Shown one piece after another: positions 7,342-14,586 of a stretch of DNA of 21,960 bases. The notes under the pieces are model-generated. The model did not search any database, had not been told where the DNA came from, and saw only the letters and a list, made by a program, of their open reading frames with translations. Source of the DNA: an uncultured Mollicutes bacterium (GTDB lineage Bacteria > Bacillota_I > Bacilli_A > RFN20 > CAG-826); NCBI GenBank assembly GCA_937893635.1, contig CALBGF010000065.1, positions 1 to 21,960 of the forward strand, in the 5' to 3' direction. Numbering within the stretch: the stretch's first letter is position 1; the number at the start of each line of letters is the position of its first letter. The position numbers were made by a program, and so were the translations under genes.

Positions 7342-9150
7342 ATGCTAGATGCAAATTTAATCGAAGAAGTATTAAAACGCGCTAATATCGTTGATGTTAT
7401 TTCTTCATATATTAACGTCATAAAAAAGGGAAATAGATATGTCGCTATTTGTCCTTTCCATGACGATAAAAATCCTTCTATGATGATATCAAAAGAAAAG
7501 CAAATCTTTAAATGCTTTGTATGTGGTGAAGGCGGTAATGCTATAACTTTTATCCAAAAATTTGAAAAGATACCATTTGAAGATGCAGTTCGTAAACTAG
7601 CGGATTTAATTGGTTTTAAAGATGAAAGATTAACTAAAAATGTTACTAAGTCACCAGTTGACGAAGAAAAAGAGCGCTTATATAACACCATTGAATCATT
7701 AACTAAATTTTATGAAATATCTTTAATGGCTAATGAAGGAAAAGATGGATTAAACTATTTAAATAATCGTCAAATTGATGAAGATGTCATTAAACAATTC
7801 CGTATTGGATTTGCCCCTAATAACAACATTATGTCTATCCAATATATGCAGGCTAGTGGACATAGTTTAAAAGATATTGAAACGATTGGTGTAGCGGGTC
7901 ATAGTAATGGCCAATTTGTGGATCGTAATGCTGGACGTGTTATCTTCCCATTATTTGATATTAATGGTCGAGTAATTGGGTATTCCGCTCGAAGAATAAA
8001 AAATAGCGATGAAGCAAAATACATTAACTCACCTGAAACACCATTATTCCAAAAAGGTAATGTTATTTATAATTATCACAATGCTAAAAAGTCATCAAGA
8101 TTAGATGGATATTGTTATTTATTAGAAGGATTTATGGATGTTATTGCCTTATATCGTGCTGGCATTAAAAGTGCTGTTGCATTAATGGGTACTGCATTAA
8201 CAAATAACCAAGTTAACTTATTAAAACGCTTGAATGTTGAGATTCGTATATGTCTAGACTCAGATAATCCTGGCCAAATGGCAACAATGAAAGTTATTGA
8301 AGCTTTCGATAAAGCGGGAATTAAATATCGCATTGTTCGTCGTTCGTCTGGTCCAAAAGATGCTGATGAAATATTAGATAAGTACGGAAAAGACAAATTA
8401 ATTAAGTGGTTAAATATTTTAATTGATAAAATTCAATTTGTTATGAATTATTTTTTACTTAATAACAAATTAGAAACAATCGATGATCGTAAGAAATTTA
8501 TCACAGATTTTTTACCTTATTTAGCGGGAGTAACTAACGAATTAGAACTTGAAGAATATATTGTTAATATTTCTAAAGCAACTAAATTTGATCGTAAAGT
8601 AATATTAACAGCATTAAATAAATATCGTAAAGTTAATGGAAGTGGTAACTCTAATGAGGGAACAACTTCAATATTTGAAAGTCATCCCGAAAGAAAAATA
8701 TTGCATCGATTAGAACTTACTGAGCGTGCAATGGTTTATCAATTGATTAATTCACCATCCGCTCGTAAATTTTATTTAGAAAAAGATGTGCCAATTTCTG
8801 ATGATATTTTTATGAAAATTGCTAATTATGTTATGGAATATGCTAAAGAGCATGAGAACGTCTCAGTTAGCGATTTAATTAATTATGTATCAGCTAGTGA
8901 TGATGATCAAAAAGATCAAGTTGTATCAGAAATTACAGCCTTATCACTAGAAAAAAGGTATCCAATTTGTACTTATGAATTATTAAGTGAATATTTGGAT
9001 ATCATTAACAAAGAAAGAGCAAAAAAATATGAACGCTTTATTTTAGATAAATCTGTCGAAGGTAAATCGGATCAAGAACAATTAAAAATTTTGCTAGAAT
9101 ATGGCAAAAAAATGGAAAAGCGTTTATACGAAAATAAAAAGGAGAATTAA
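7342..9150 (+). CDS. dnaG: DNA primase DnaG
   Basis: DnaG makes RNA primers at the replication fork together with the replicative helicase. The 602-residue protein has the N-terminal CHC2 zinc finger (C37-P-F-H40 and C58-x2-C61 in CFVCGEGG). It is followed by the catalytic TOPRIM core with the acidic motif in LLEGFMDVIALYRAG, the aspartates in CLDSDNPGQ, and a C-terminal helicase-binding region. ATG 7342 follows AAAGGGAG with 8-base spacing; a GTG at 7333 lies inside that region and was rejected. The gene begins 18 bases after glyS and is followed 3 bases later by sigA, whose ribosome site lies in its last codons. This is the classic dnaG-sigA macromolecular synthesis operon. Confidence 0.97.
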   Translation: MLDANLIEEVLKRANIVDVISSYINVIKKGNRYVAICPFHDDKNPSMMISKEKQIFKCFVCGEGGNAITFIQKFEKIPFEDAVRKLADLIGFKDERLTKNVTKSPVDEEKERLYNTIESLTKFYEISLMANEGKDGLNYLNNRQIDEDVIKQFRIGFAPNNNIMSIQYMQASGHSLKDIETIGVAGHSNGQFVDRNAGRVIFPLFDINGRVIGYSARRIKNSDEAKYINSPETPLFQKGNVIYNYHNAKKSSRLDGYCYLLEGFMDVIALYRAGIKSAVALMGTALTNNQVNLLKRLNVEIRICLDSDNPGQMATMKVIEAFDKAGIKYRIVRRSSGPKDADEILDKYGKDKLIKWLNILIDKIQFVMNYFLLNNKLETIDDRKKFITDFLPYLAGVTNELELEEYIVNISKATKFDRKVILTALNKYRKVNGSGNSNEGTTSIFESHPERKILHRLELTERAMVYQLINSPSARKFYLEKDVPISDDIFMKIANYVMEYAKEHENVSVSDLINYVSASDDDQKDQVVSEITALSLEKRYPICTYELLSEYLDIINKERAKKYERFILDKSVEGKSDQEQLKILLEYGKKMEKRLYENKKEN

Positions 9151-9153
9151 ATT

Positions 9154-10344
9154 ATGGCAAAGAAAAAAGTAGCAGAAACACAAGATTTAGAAACTTTAGA
9201 GCAAATTAAAGAAAGATTACTAAAAAAAGGACAAGAAGAAGGACATCTTGACCAAAAAGAAATATTTGATGCCACTAATCACTTAGAATTATCGGATATT
9301 GATATTGAAAACTTATTAGAATATTTTGCTGATAATAATATTGATATAAATGATAATGCAGAAGATAGCATTGATGATATTGATGAAGCTAAACTAAATG
9401 ATGATTCATCAATTATCGACTCAGATTTATTTGAAGATGATGGATATGTTAAAGAAAAAATCGATGATGATATCGATGATATTGATAAGTATGCAAGTTC
9501 AGATATTAAAGTTAATGACTCAGTAAAATTATATTTAAAAGAAATTGGAAAAGTAAAATTATTAGGTGATGAAGAACAAGAAGTAGCAAGACGTTGCGCT
9601 GAAGGTGACGAAGAAGCTAAAAATCGTCTTATTACTGCAAACTTAAGATTAGTTATTAATATTGCTAAAAACTACGTGGGACGTGGTATGTTCTTGCTTG
9701 ATTTAATTCAAGAAGGTAATTTAGGTTTAATCAAAGCTGTTTCTAAATTTGACTACACTAAAGGGTTTAAATTCTCAACTTATGCAACTTGGTGGATTAG
9801 ACAATCTATCACTCGTGCTATTGCTGACCAAGCTCGTACAATTAGAATTCCAGTTCATATGGTAGAAACTATTAATAAAATGACAAGAGTTCAACGTCAA
9901 CTTGTTCAAGAATTAGGTCGTGAACCAACTGCAGAAGAAATTTCTGAAAAAATGGATGGTGCATTATCACCTGACCGTATCCGTGAAATTCAAAGTATTG
10001 CTGTTGACCCTGTCTCCCTTGAAACACCAATTGGTGAAGAAGATGATTCTCGTTTAGGCGATTTTATTGAAGATAAAGATACAGAATCTCCAACTGAATA
10101 TGCCACTAAACAATTATTAAAAGATGAATTATATTCCGTAATGAAAGACTTAACTGATCGTGAAGAACGTGTTTTACGTTTACGTTATGGATTAGATGAT
10201 AATCGTCCACATACTCTTGAAGAAGTTGGACGTGAATTTGGTGTCACCCGTGAACGTATTCGTCAAATCGAAGCTAAAGCTATTAGAAAATTACGTCATC
10301 CAACTAGAGCAAAACGCTTTGGCGATTATCGTGATTCTAAATAA
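9154..10344 (+). CDS. sigA: Primary sigma factor SigA/RpoD (canonical copy)
   Basis: This is the group 1 sigma factor that directs RNA polymerase to housekeeping promoters. The 396-residue protein has region 1.1 (about 8-65), an acidic linker of 45-50 residues, and region 1.2 to 2.1 ([14 protein letters not shown]). Region 2.2 to 2.4 (about 172-232) has W213, W214, Q217 and T220, matching E. coli W433, W434, Q437 and T440. It also has region 3.0 (VHMVETINK), the sigma finger ETPIGEEDD...GDFIED and the region 4.2 helix [12 protein letters not shown]. The ATG has an AAGGAG site inside dnaG. Its stop codon overlaps, as TAATG, the start of a decayed trmK fragment. The next gene is a divergent second copy of this same gene. 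Confidence 0.96.
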   Translation: MAKKKVAETQDLETLEQIKERLLKKGQEEGHLDQKEIFDATNHLELSDIDIENLLEYFADNNIDINDNAEDSIDDIDEAKLNDDSSIIDSDLFEDDGYVKEKIDDDIDDIDKYASSDIKVNDSVKLYLKEIGKVKLLGDEEQEVARRCAEGDEEAKNRLITANLRLVINIAKNYVGRGMFLLDLIQEGNLGLIKAVSKFDYTKGFKFSTYATWWIRQSITRAIADQARTIRIPVHMVETINKMTRVQRQLVQELGREPTAEEISEKMDGALSPDRIREIQSIAVDPVSLETPIGEEDDSRLGDFIEDKDTESPTEYATKQLLKDELYSVMKDLTDREERVLRLRYGLDDNRPHTLEEVGREFGVTRERIRQIEAKAIRKLRHPTRAKRFGDYRDSK

Positions 10345-10376
10345 TGCGTTTATCTAAACGATTAGTGCAATATATA
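10344..10376 (+). pseudogene. trmK: Relic of the trmK 5' end
   Basis: The ATG at 10344 overlaps the sigA stop. The first 21 bases match the start of the intact trmK (11765-11785) at 19 positions and encode MRLSKRL against MSLSKRL. After one base is lost, a further TGC-AT-TATA match continues to about 10376, so the frame is broken after codon 7. It marks where trmK originally followed sigA before a second sigA copy came to lie between them. More of the spacer up to about 10540 may be decayed trmK, because short matches recur in the same order, but the A+T-rich composition makes that uncertain. Confidence 0.7.
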
Positions 10377-10388
10377 CAAGTTATATTG
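10368..10388. repeat. Inverted repeat CAATATA / TATATTG in the sigma spacer
   Basis: The perfect seven-base arms 10368-10374 and 10382-10388 have a seven-base spacer. It is the first of several dyads in the spacer between the two sigma genes. Confidence 0.45.
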
Positions 10389-10394
10389 TTTGAT

Positions 10395-10424
10395 TTATTA
10401 GTAATTGTTTTGCATTACTAATAA
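10395..10424. repeat. 11-bp perfect inverted repeat between the sigma genes
   Basis: The arms TTATTAGTAAT (10395-10405) and ATTACTAATAA (10414-10424) are perfectly complementary across an eight-base loop. No T-run follows, so it is not a standard terminator. It could be an operator or a stable RNA hairpin after sigA. Confidence 0.6.
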
Positions 10425-10439
10425 CGATAATAAATAACC

Positions 10440-10463
10440 AAGACAATTTTAGTCGATTGTTTT
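10440..10463 (+). terminator. Possible weak terminator after sigA
   Basis: The arms AAGACAAT (10440-10447) and ATTGTTTT (10456-10463) pair over eight positions with one G-T, followed by two more T residues. It is the most terminator-like hairpin between the two sigma genes, but it is weak. Confidence 0.4.
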
Positions 10464-10478
10464 TTATAATTAAAAGAC

Positions 10479-10509
10479 TTGAGTAAAATGTCTTTGCTTT
10501 TGCTATAAA
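10479..10509 (+). promoter_or_regulatory. Promoter of the second sigma gene
   Basis: The extended -10 TGC-TATAAA (10501-10509) has a possible -35 TTGAGT (10479-10484) at a long 19-base spacing. Just downstream, TACTAT-GAAA-ATAGTA (10510-10525) forms a six-pair hairpin with a GAAA tetraloop around the predicted start. This would give the second sigma factor, with trmK and nif3, control separate from the dnaG-sigA operon. Confidence 0.5.
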
Positions 10510-10579
10510 TACTATGAAAATAGTAGGAATTAATAATTTAATTTTAGATTAACAATGATAATAAAGGGAGAACTAAATT

Positions 10580-11755
10580 GTGCCAAATAAAAAAGAAATA
10601 CAAACACAAGAAATAGAAACTTTAGATCAAATCAAAGAACGACTATTAAATAAAGGACAAGAAAATGGAAAACTTGCCCAAAAAGAAATATTTGATGCAA
10701 TTAAACATTTAGACTTATCAGATATAGATATCGAAAATTTATTTGAATACTTTGTAGATAACAATATTGATATAACTGATGATGAGGATATTGATATCAA
10801 TGAAGAAAAGTCCGATGACAATTCTTCACTTATTGATTCAGATTTATTTGAAGACGATGACTATACAAATGATAAAGATGATGATAACGATGATAATGAT
10901 GTTATCGATAATTCTAATCCACAAGTTAGAGATTTACTTAATTTATATTTAAGAGATGTGGGAAAAGTAGAATTATTAGGCGATAAAGAACAAGAAGTTG
11001 CGCGTAGGTGCGCTGAAGGTGATCAAGAAGCAAAAAATCTTTTAATTACCGCTAATTTAAGACTTGTCGTTAAAATTGCTAAAAACTATATACGCTATAT
11101 TGGACATAGTATGTCTTTATCAGATTTAATTCAAGAAGGCAATTTTGGATTAATGAAAGCAGTAGACAAGTTTGATTATACTAAAGGTTTTAAGTTTTCA
11201 ACATACGCTACTTGGTGGATTAGACAAGCGATTGAACGCGCTATTGCGGACAAATCACGAGCAATTAGAATTCCAGTTCATATGGTAGAAACAATAAATA
11301 AAATGAATCGAGCACAACATCAATTAACACAAGAGTTAGGCCGCGACCCAACCCCAGAAGAAATTTCTGAAAAAATGAATGGAGCGTTAACTCCAGAACA
11401 AGTTCAAGATAATCTTAGTCTTTCACTTGAACCTGTTTCACTTGAAAAATCAATTAATGATAGTGATGATACGAGTTTAGAAGATTTTATCGAAGATAAA
11501 GATAGCGAAACTCCAACAGATTACGCTAATTCTCAATCACTAAAAGATCAATTATATGCATCTATGAAAATCTTGAATGAACGTGAACAAAAAGTCTTAC
11601 GTTTACGTTATGGGCTTGATGATCATCAACCACGCACCCTTGAAGAAGTAGGTCGTGAACTTGGTGTTACACGTGAACGTATTCGTCAAATTGAAGCAAA
11701 AGCAATTAAAAAGTTACGTAATTCAACACGTGCTGAGCGTATGAATATCGATTAG
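10580..11755 (+). CDS. Second primary-type sigma factor (SigA paralogue)
   Basis: This 391-residue paralogue of the adjacent SigA is clearly a tandem duplicate. Region 1.1 matches at 48 of 65 positions, and even the ribosome-site stretch GGAGAAcTAAATT is shared. The start is GTG where the parent has ATG. The conserved core includes [29 protein letters not shown] and the -35 helix [12 protein letters not shown]. Differences fall in functional spots. In region 2.4, E219 replaces the Thr/Asn that contacts the base pair at -12, and Q-A-R-T becomes K-S-R-A. Three extra residues lie between regions 2.1 and 2.2 ([16 protein letters not shown] against [13 protein letters not shown]). The sigma finger reads EKSINDSDD...EDFIED. 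The frame is intact, so it is probably a functional, divergent sigma factor rather than debris. Confidence 0.9.
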   Translation: MPNKKEIQTQEIETLDQIKERLLNKGQENGKLAQKEIFDAIKHLDLSDIDIENLFEYFVDNNIDITDDEDIDINEEKSDDNSSLIDSDLFEDDDYTNDKDDDNDDNDVIDNSNPQVRDLLNLYLRDVGKVELLGDKEQEVARRCAEGDQEAKNLLITANLRLVVKIAKNYIRYIGHSMSLSDLIQEGNFGLMKAVDKFDYTKGFKFSTYATWWIRQAIERAIADKSRAIRIPVHMVETINKMNRAQHQLTQELGRDPTPEEISEKMNGALTPEQVQDNLSLSLEPVSLEKSINDSDDTSLEDFIEDKDSETPTDYANSQSLKDQLYASMKILNEREQKVLRLRYGLDDHQPRTLEEVGRELGVTRERIRQIEAKAIKKLRNSTRAERMNID

Positions 11756-11764
11756 GTGCAAATT

Positions 11765-12415
11765 ATGAGTTTATCCAAACGATTAAATGCTATTTATAAT
11801 TTAGTAGATCAAGGCTCTTCTTTAGCGGATATTGGCGCTGATCATGGTCAATTAGTCATTGAATTATATCGTAATAAAGTATGTAAAAAACTATTTTGTA
11901 ATGATAACAAAATAGGACCATATACCATTTTAAAATCTAATGTTTCAAAAGTAAGTAATGATATTGAAGTATCATTATCTTCAGGGATTGAAGCATTACC
12001 AGATTATATTGATACTCTTGTTATTGCTGGAATGGGCGGAGATTTAATTATCGATATATTAAATAAAAACAAAGAAAAATTAAATAATATTTCCACGCTT
12101 ATTTTAGCACCTAATACTAATGCTAGCTTAGTGCGGGAAGTAGTTAATCAATTAGGTTATAAAATCACCAATGAAAAAGTTGTTTTTGAAAAACATTATT
12201 ATCAAATTATTCGTTTTGATAAAGGTGAAACAAATTATACAAAAAATGATTATTTATTTGGACCGATTTTACGTGTTGAAAAAAGTAAAGAATTTCTAAA
12301 TATGTTAAATTTTGAAAAATCTAAATTAGAACGCGTATTAAAAGAAGACTTAAGTGAAGAAAAAGTCAAAGAAATTGAAGAAAAAATCAAGGAGATTAAT
12401 CATTATGAAGACTAG
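11765..12415 (+). CDS. trmK: tRNA (adenine(22)-N1)-methyltransferase TrmK
   Basis: TrmK is a class I SAM-dependent methyltransferase that makes m1A22 in tRNA. The 216-residue protein shows the family start MSLSKRLNAI, the SAM loop ADIGADHG (about 21-28), the VIAGMGG motif and the LILAPNTNASLVREV block, where many homologues have LILQPN. The ATG at 11765 has AGGTG six bases upstream; the GTG at 11756 lies within that region and is unlikely. It follows the second sigma gene by 9 bases. A truncated copy of its 5' end lies after the first sigma gene. It overlaps nif3 by 11 bases. The sigA-trmK-yqfO order is conserved in Bacilli. Confidence 0.92.
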   Translation: MSLSKRLNAIYNLVDQGSSLADIGADHGQLVIELYRNKVCKKLFCNDNKIGPYTILKSNVSKVSNDIEVSLSSGIEALPDYIDTLVIAGMGGDLIIDILNKNKEKLNNISTLILAPNTNASLVREVVNQLGYKITNEKVVFEKHYYQIIRFDKGETNYTKNDYLFGPILRVEKSKEFLNMLNFEKSKLERVLKEDLSEEKVKEIEEKIKEINHYED

Positions 12416-13175
12416 ATCTATGCTTATAAAATTATCTAAACAATTTCCTAAGAAAATCGCTAAAAAGAATCATGATTTTGTAGGATTAATGGTTGGAAAA
12501 TTGCCTCTTGAAGTCAATAAAGTTTTATTATGTCTTGATTTTGATGACCAAATACTAGATGAAGCTTTAAAGATTAAACCAGATTTAATTATTACTCACC
12601 ATCCATTCTTTTTTGGCTCAAAAGCTAAAATATTACGTTTTAATGAAAATAAACGTTTGATTAATGATACATTAGTTAAAAATAACATTGCTTTATATTC
12701 CATGCACACAAACTTTGATGAAGGTGAAGGCGGAATGAATGATGCACTTGCGGAATTATTGAATTTAAATGATGTTTATGCGCCAAGTTTAGAACCAATG
12801 ATGCGTATTGGTACATTAAGTTATGCAATGTCAATCGAAGAATTTGCTAATTATGCTAAAAATAATCTTCGTGTAGATTATGCTTTATTAGTTAAAGGAA
12901 ATGATAATCTGATTAAAAAAGTCGCTATTATCGGTGGTGGCGGTTCTAGAAGACACGAAATTGCTCAAACTGAAGGCGCAGATATTTATATTTCTGGTGA
13001 CGCGCCACATTATGTACGCCGTGATATTATTTTAGAAAAATTCAATTATTTGGATGTTCCTCATGAAGTAGAAAGAGCATTTATGCCCCAATTGGCAAAA
13101 ATTCTAAAAAAAATGGATCCAAATATGGAAATTACCATTTTGGATCACGAAATTATGCCGAAAGTTATAAAGTAA
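12405..13175 (+). CDS. Nif3-like dinuclear metal centre protein (YqfO)
   Basis: This is a NIF3/YqfO/DUF34 family protein, often annotated as GTP cyclohydrolase 1 type 2; its true cellular role is unsettled. The metal-binding residues are visible in ITHHPFFF, in MHTNFDEGEGGMNDALAE, and near the C-terminus in YLDVPHEVERAF. A GGGGSR loop lies in the middle. At 256 residues it is the short form and lacks the PII-like insertion present in B. subtilis YqfO (about 370 residues). ATG 12405 has AAGGAG (12389-12394) and overlaps trmK by 11 bases. Its 3' end overlaps the convergent ispH by 11 bases. The trmK-nif3 pairing is conserved. Confidence 0.92.
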   Translation: MKTRSMLIKLSKQFPKKIAKKNHDFVGLMVGKLPLEVNKVLLCLDFDDQILDEALKIKPDLIITHHPFFFGSKAKILRFNENKRLINDTLVKNNIALYSMHTNFDEGEGGMNDALAELLNLNDVYAPSLEPMMRIGTLSYAMSIEEFANYAKNNLRVDYALLVKGNDNLIKKVAIIGGGGSRRHEIAQTEGADIYISGDAPHYVRRDIILEKFNYLDVPHEVERAFMPQLAKILKKMDPNMEITILDHEIMPKVIK

Positions 13176-14022
13176 TTAAATAATTTTTTAATTCAATTAG
13201 TGTTTCTATAGGAGTAGAAGCACCACCCACTATTGTGGCGTAATGATATTTTGATAAATCACAGTTAACAATGTCGTTAACTGTTTTTATTTGTAAAATT
13301 CTTTTATTCGGATATAAAGTAGTCGAAATATCATATAATTTCATAGTGTTAGAGGAAGTGTTAGATCCGACAATAAAAACTATATCCGAATTAGTATTAA
13401 TGTTATAAAGTGCTTTTTGTCTTTCGCAAGTAGCGTTACATACTGATTTAGCAAAATGAGCATTTTTAAAATGAGCAAAAATATCTTTTTTAATATCTTC
13501 TAATTCTAAGATTGATAAAGTGGTTTGACAATATATTGTTGGATAATCATTTTTTACATTTTCATAATCCATTTTATTAAAAATATCATAAAAATGAATT
13601 TTATTTGATAATAAAAGAGTGGATTCAGTTTCTGGATGACCTTTTTTACCAATAAAAATAACTTCTTCATTATTTTCTAATGATTTTTTTATTAATAGAT
13701 GATTAGTTTTAACAAAGGCACAAGTAGTGTCAATAACAATTAAACCTTTATCTTTAGCTAATTTATCTAGCGATTCATCATGGCCATGGGCGGTAAAAAT
13801 AATAACACCATCATTAATTTCATTAATAGCTTCTAAAGGTGTTTTATCTTTGATAGTTATAATTCCTAATTTACTTAAATTATTAATAACTATTTCATTA
13901 TGAACGAGCATTCCTAAAATAAAAGTTGGTAAATTATATTTTGTTTTTGCTTCAATAGCCATATTAATTGCGTTATTAACTCCATGACAACAGCCAGAGG
14001 GAGAAAGAATATCAACTTTCAT
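13165..14022 (-). CDS. ispH: 4-hydroxy-3-methylbut-2-enyl diphosphate reductase
   Basis: IspH is the final enzyme of the MEP pathway and reduces HMBPP to IPP and DMAPP with a [4Fe-4S] cluster. The 285-residue protein has the three cluster cysteines, C12 in SGCCHGV, C101 in DTTCAFV and C199 in NATCERQ. Substrate-binding residues are H41 (VHNEIV), H79 (TAHGH), the GKKGHPE motif, QTTLS and SNTSSNT. It lies between nif3 and the yqfQ-like gene, as in B. subtilis, and runs opposite to nif3 with an 11-base tail-to-tail overlap. Its promoter and ribosome site are nearly identical to those of ispG 4 kb away. Confidence 0.96.
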   Translation of the reverse strand: MKVDILSPSGCCHGVNNAINMAIEAKTKYNLPTFILGMLVHNEIVINNLSKLGIITIKDKTPLEAINEINDGVIIFTAHGHDESLDKLAKDKGLIVIDTTCAFVKTNHLLIKKSLENNEEVIFIGKKGHPETESTLLLSNKIHFYDIFNKMDYENVKNDYPTIYCQTTLSILELEDIKKDIFAHFKNAHFAKSVCNATCERQKALYNINTNSDIVFIVGSNTSSNTMKLYDISTTLYPNKRILQIKTVNDIVNCDLSKYHYATIVGGASTPIETLIELKNYLITL

Positions 14023-14046
14023 AACATCACCGCACTAATTATATCA
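14020..14046 (-). promoter_or_regulatory. Promoter-to-start block of ispH, shared with ispG
   Basis: Read on the minus strand, TGA-TATAAT (14046-14038) forms an extended -10, followed by GCGGTGAT and the ATG 15 bases after the -10 box. A -35-like TAGACC lies 17 bases upstream, inside the yqfQ-like 3' end. The 27-base block differs from the ispG block (18150-18176) at only three positions. Confidence 0.65.
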
Positions 14047-14050
14047 TAGT

Positions 14051-14488
14051 TTAAAAGAATGGTCTATTTGGAGAATTTTGTTCTTTAAATTCTTTAGTTT
14101 GGTTACTTTCTTGTTTGTTCTTTTTTTCATTAGGAGTTATAATTTCTGGATTATCAATTATTTCCGTTTCCACTTTTTTGTTATTACTTTTAAACAATTT
14201 AGATGTTATTCCTTTGGTTACTCCTTTTAATCCACCAAATAAAGGTTTTACTTGTGTGTATAATGGAATTGCGGTTGCAACAGTGGATATTACTTCTTGA
14301 GTACCATTTAAGAATTTAGAAAATGTGAATTTTGGAGCTATTGAACGTGTTGGTACTTTAATTGGCATTTTTGATTTTGGGGTATTAATAGGTCGATTAA
14401 ACATACGATTATTATTAAATTGATTATAAGGATAATTTTGATATGGATTATAGTAATTGCCATAGTTATCATATTGGTTTCTAAACAT
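14051..14488 (-). CDS. YqfQ/VrrA-like low-complexity protein
   Basis: This 145-residue protein has no enzymatic motif that I recognise. Residues 1-40 are rich in Asn, Tyr, Gln, Pro and Phe (such as NPYQNYPYNQFNNN). A conserved-looking middle (about 50-95) contains FLNGTQEVISTVATAIPLY and FGGLKGVTKGITSKLF, and the C-terminus is charged with many Lys, Glu and Asn. The composition and the exact slot between ispH and cshB match B. subtilis YqfQ and B. anthracis VrrA, whose function is poorly known. The ATG has a strong AGAGGTGAG site. The identification rests mainly on position. It is transcribed away from cshB. Confidence 0.65.
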   Translation of the reverse strand: MFRNQYDNYGNYYNPYQNYPYNQFNNNRMFNRPINTPKSKMPIKVPTRSIAPKFTFSKFLNGTQEVISTVATAIPLYTQVKPLFGGLKGVTKGITSKLFKSNNKKVETEIIDNPEIITPNEKKNKQESNQTKEFKEQNSPNRPFF

Positions 14489-14561
14489 AATCTCACCTCT
14501 ATATAGGATATGTAAAAAGCCTAAATTTGTTAATTTAATTTAATAAATTTAAAAAAATGTG

Positions 14562-14567
14562 TATAAT
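14562..14567 (+). promoter_or_regulatory. -10 element upstream of cshB
   Basis: A perfect TATAAT (14562-14567) lies 19 bases before the cshB start. No convincing -35 box lies at 16-18 bases; the region upstream is almost pure A and T. Confidence 0.5.
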
Positions 14568-14586
14568 TAACAAGGGAGTTGATATT

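Noticed and set aside
7320..7691. Minus-strand reading frame opposite dnaG, and similar frames opposite deoC, glyS, sigA and yneF
   Set aside because: They are antisense shadows of clearly identified genes with no independent coding evidence.
13174..13193. Terminator between nif3 and ispH
   Set aside because: The AATTAAA/TTTAATT hairpin is made only of A and T pairs and lies in coding sequence. It is too weak to claim as a terminator.
14115..14300. Plus-strand reading frame opposite the yqfQ-like gene
   Set aside because: It lies entirely within a better-supported minus-strand gene, has no ribosome site and no recognisable product.
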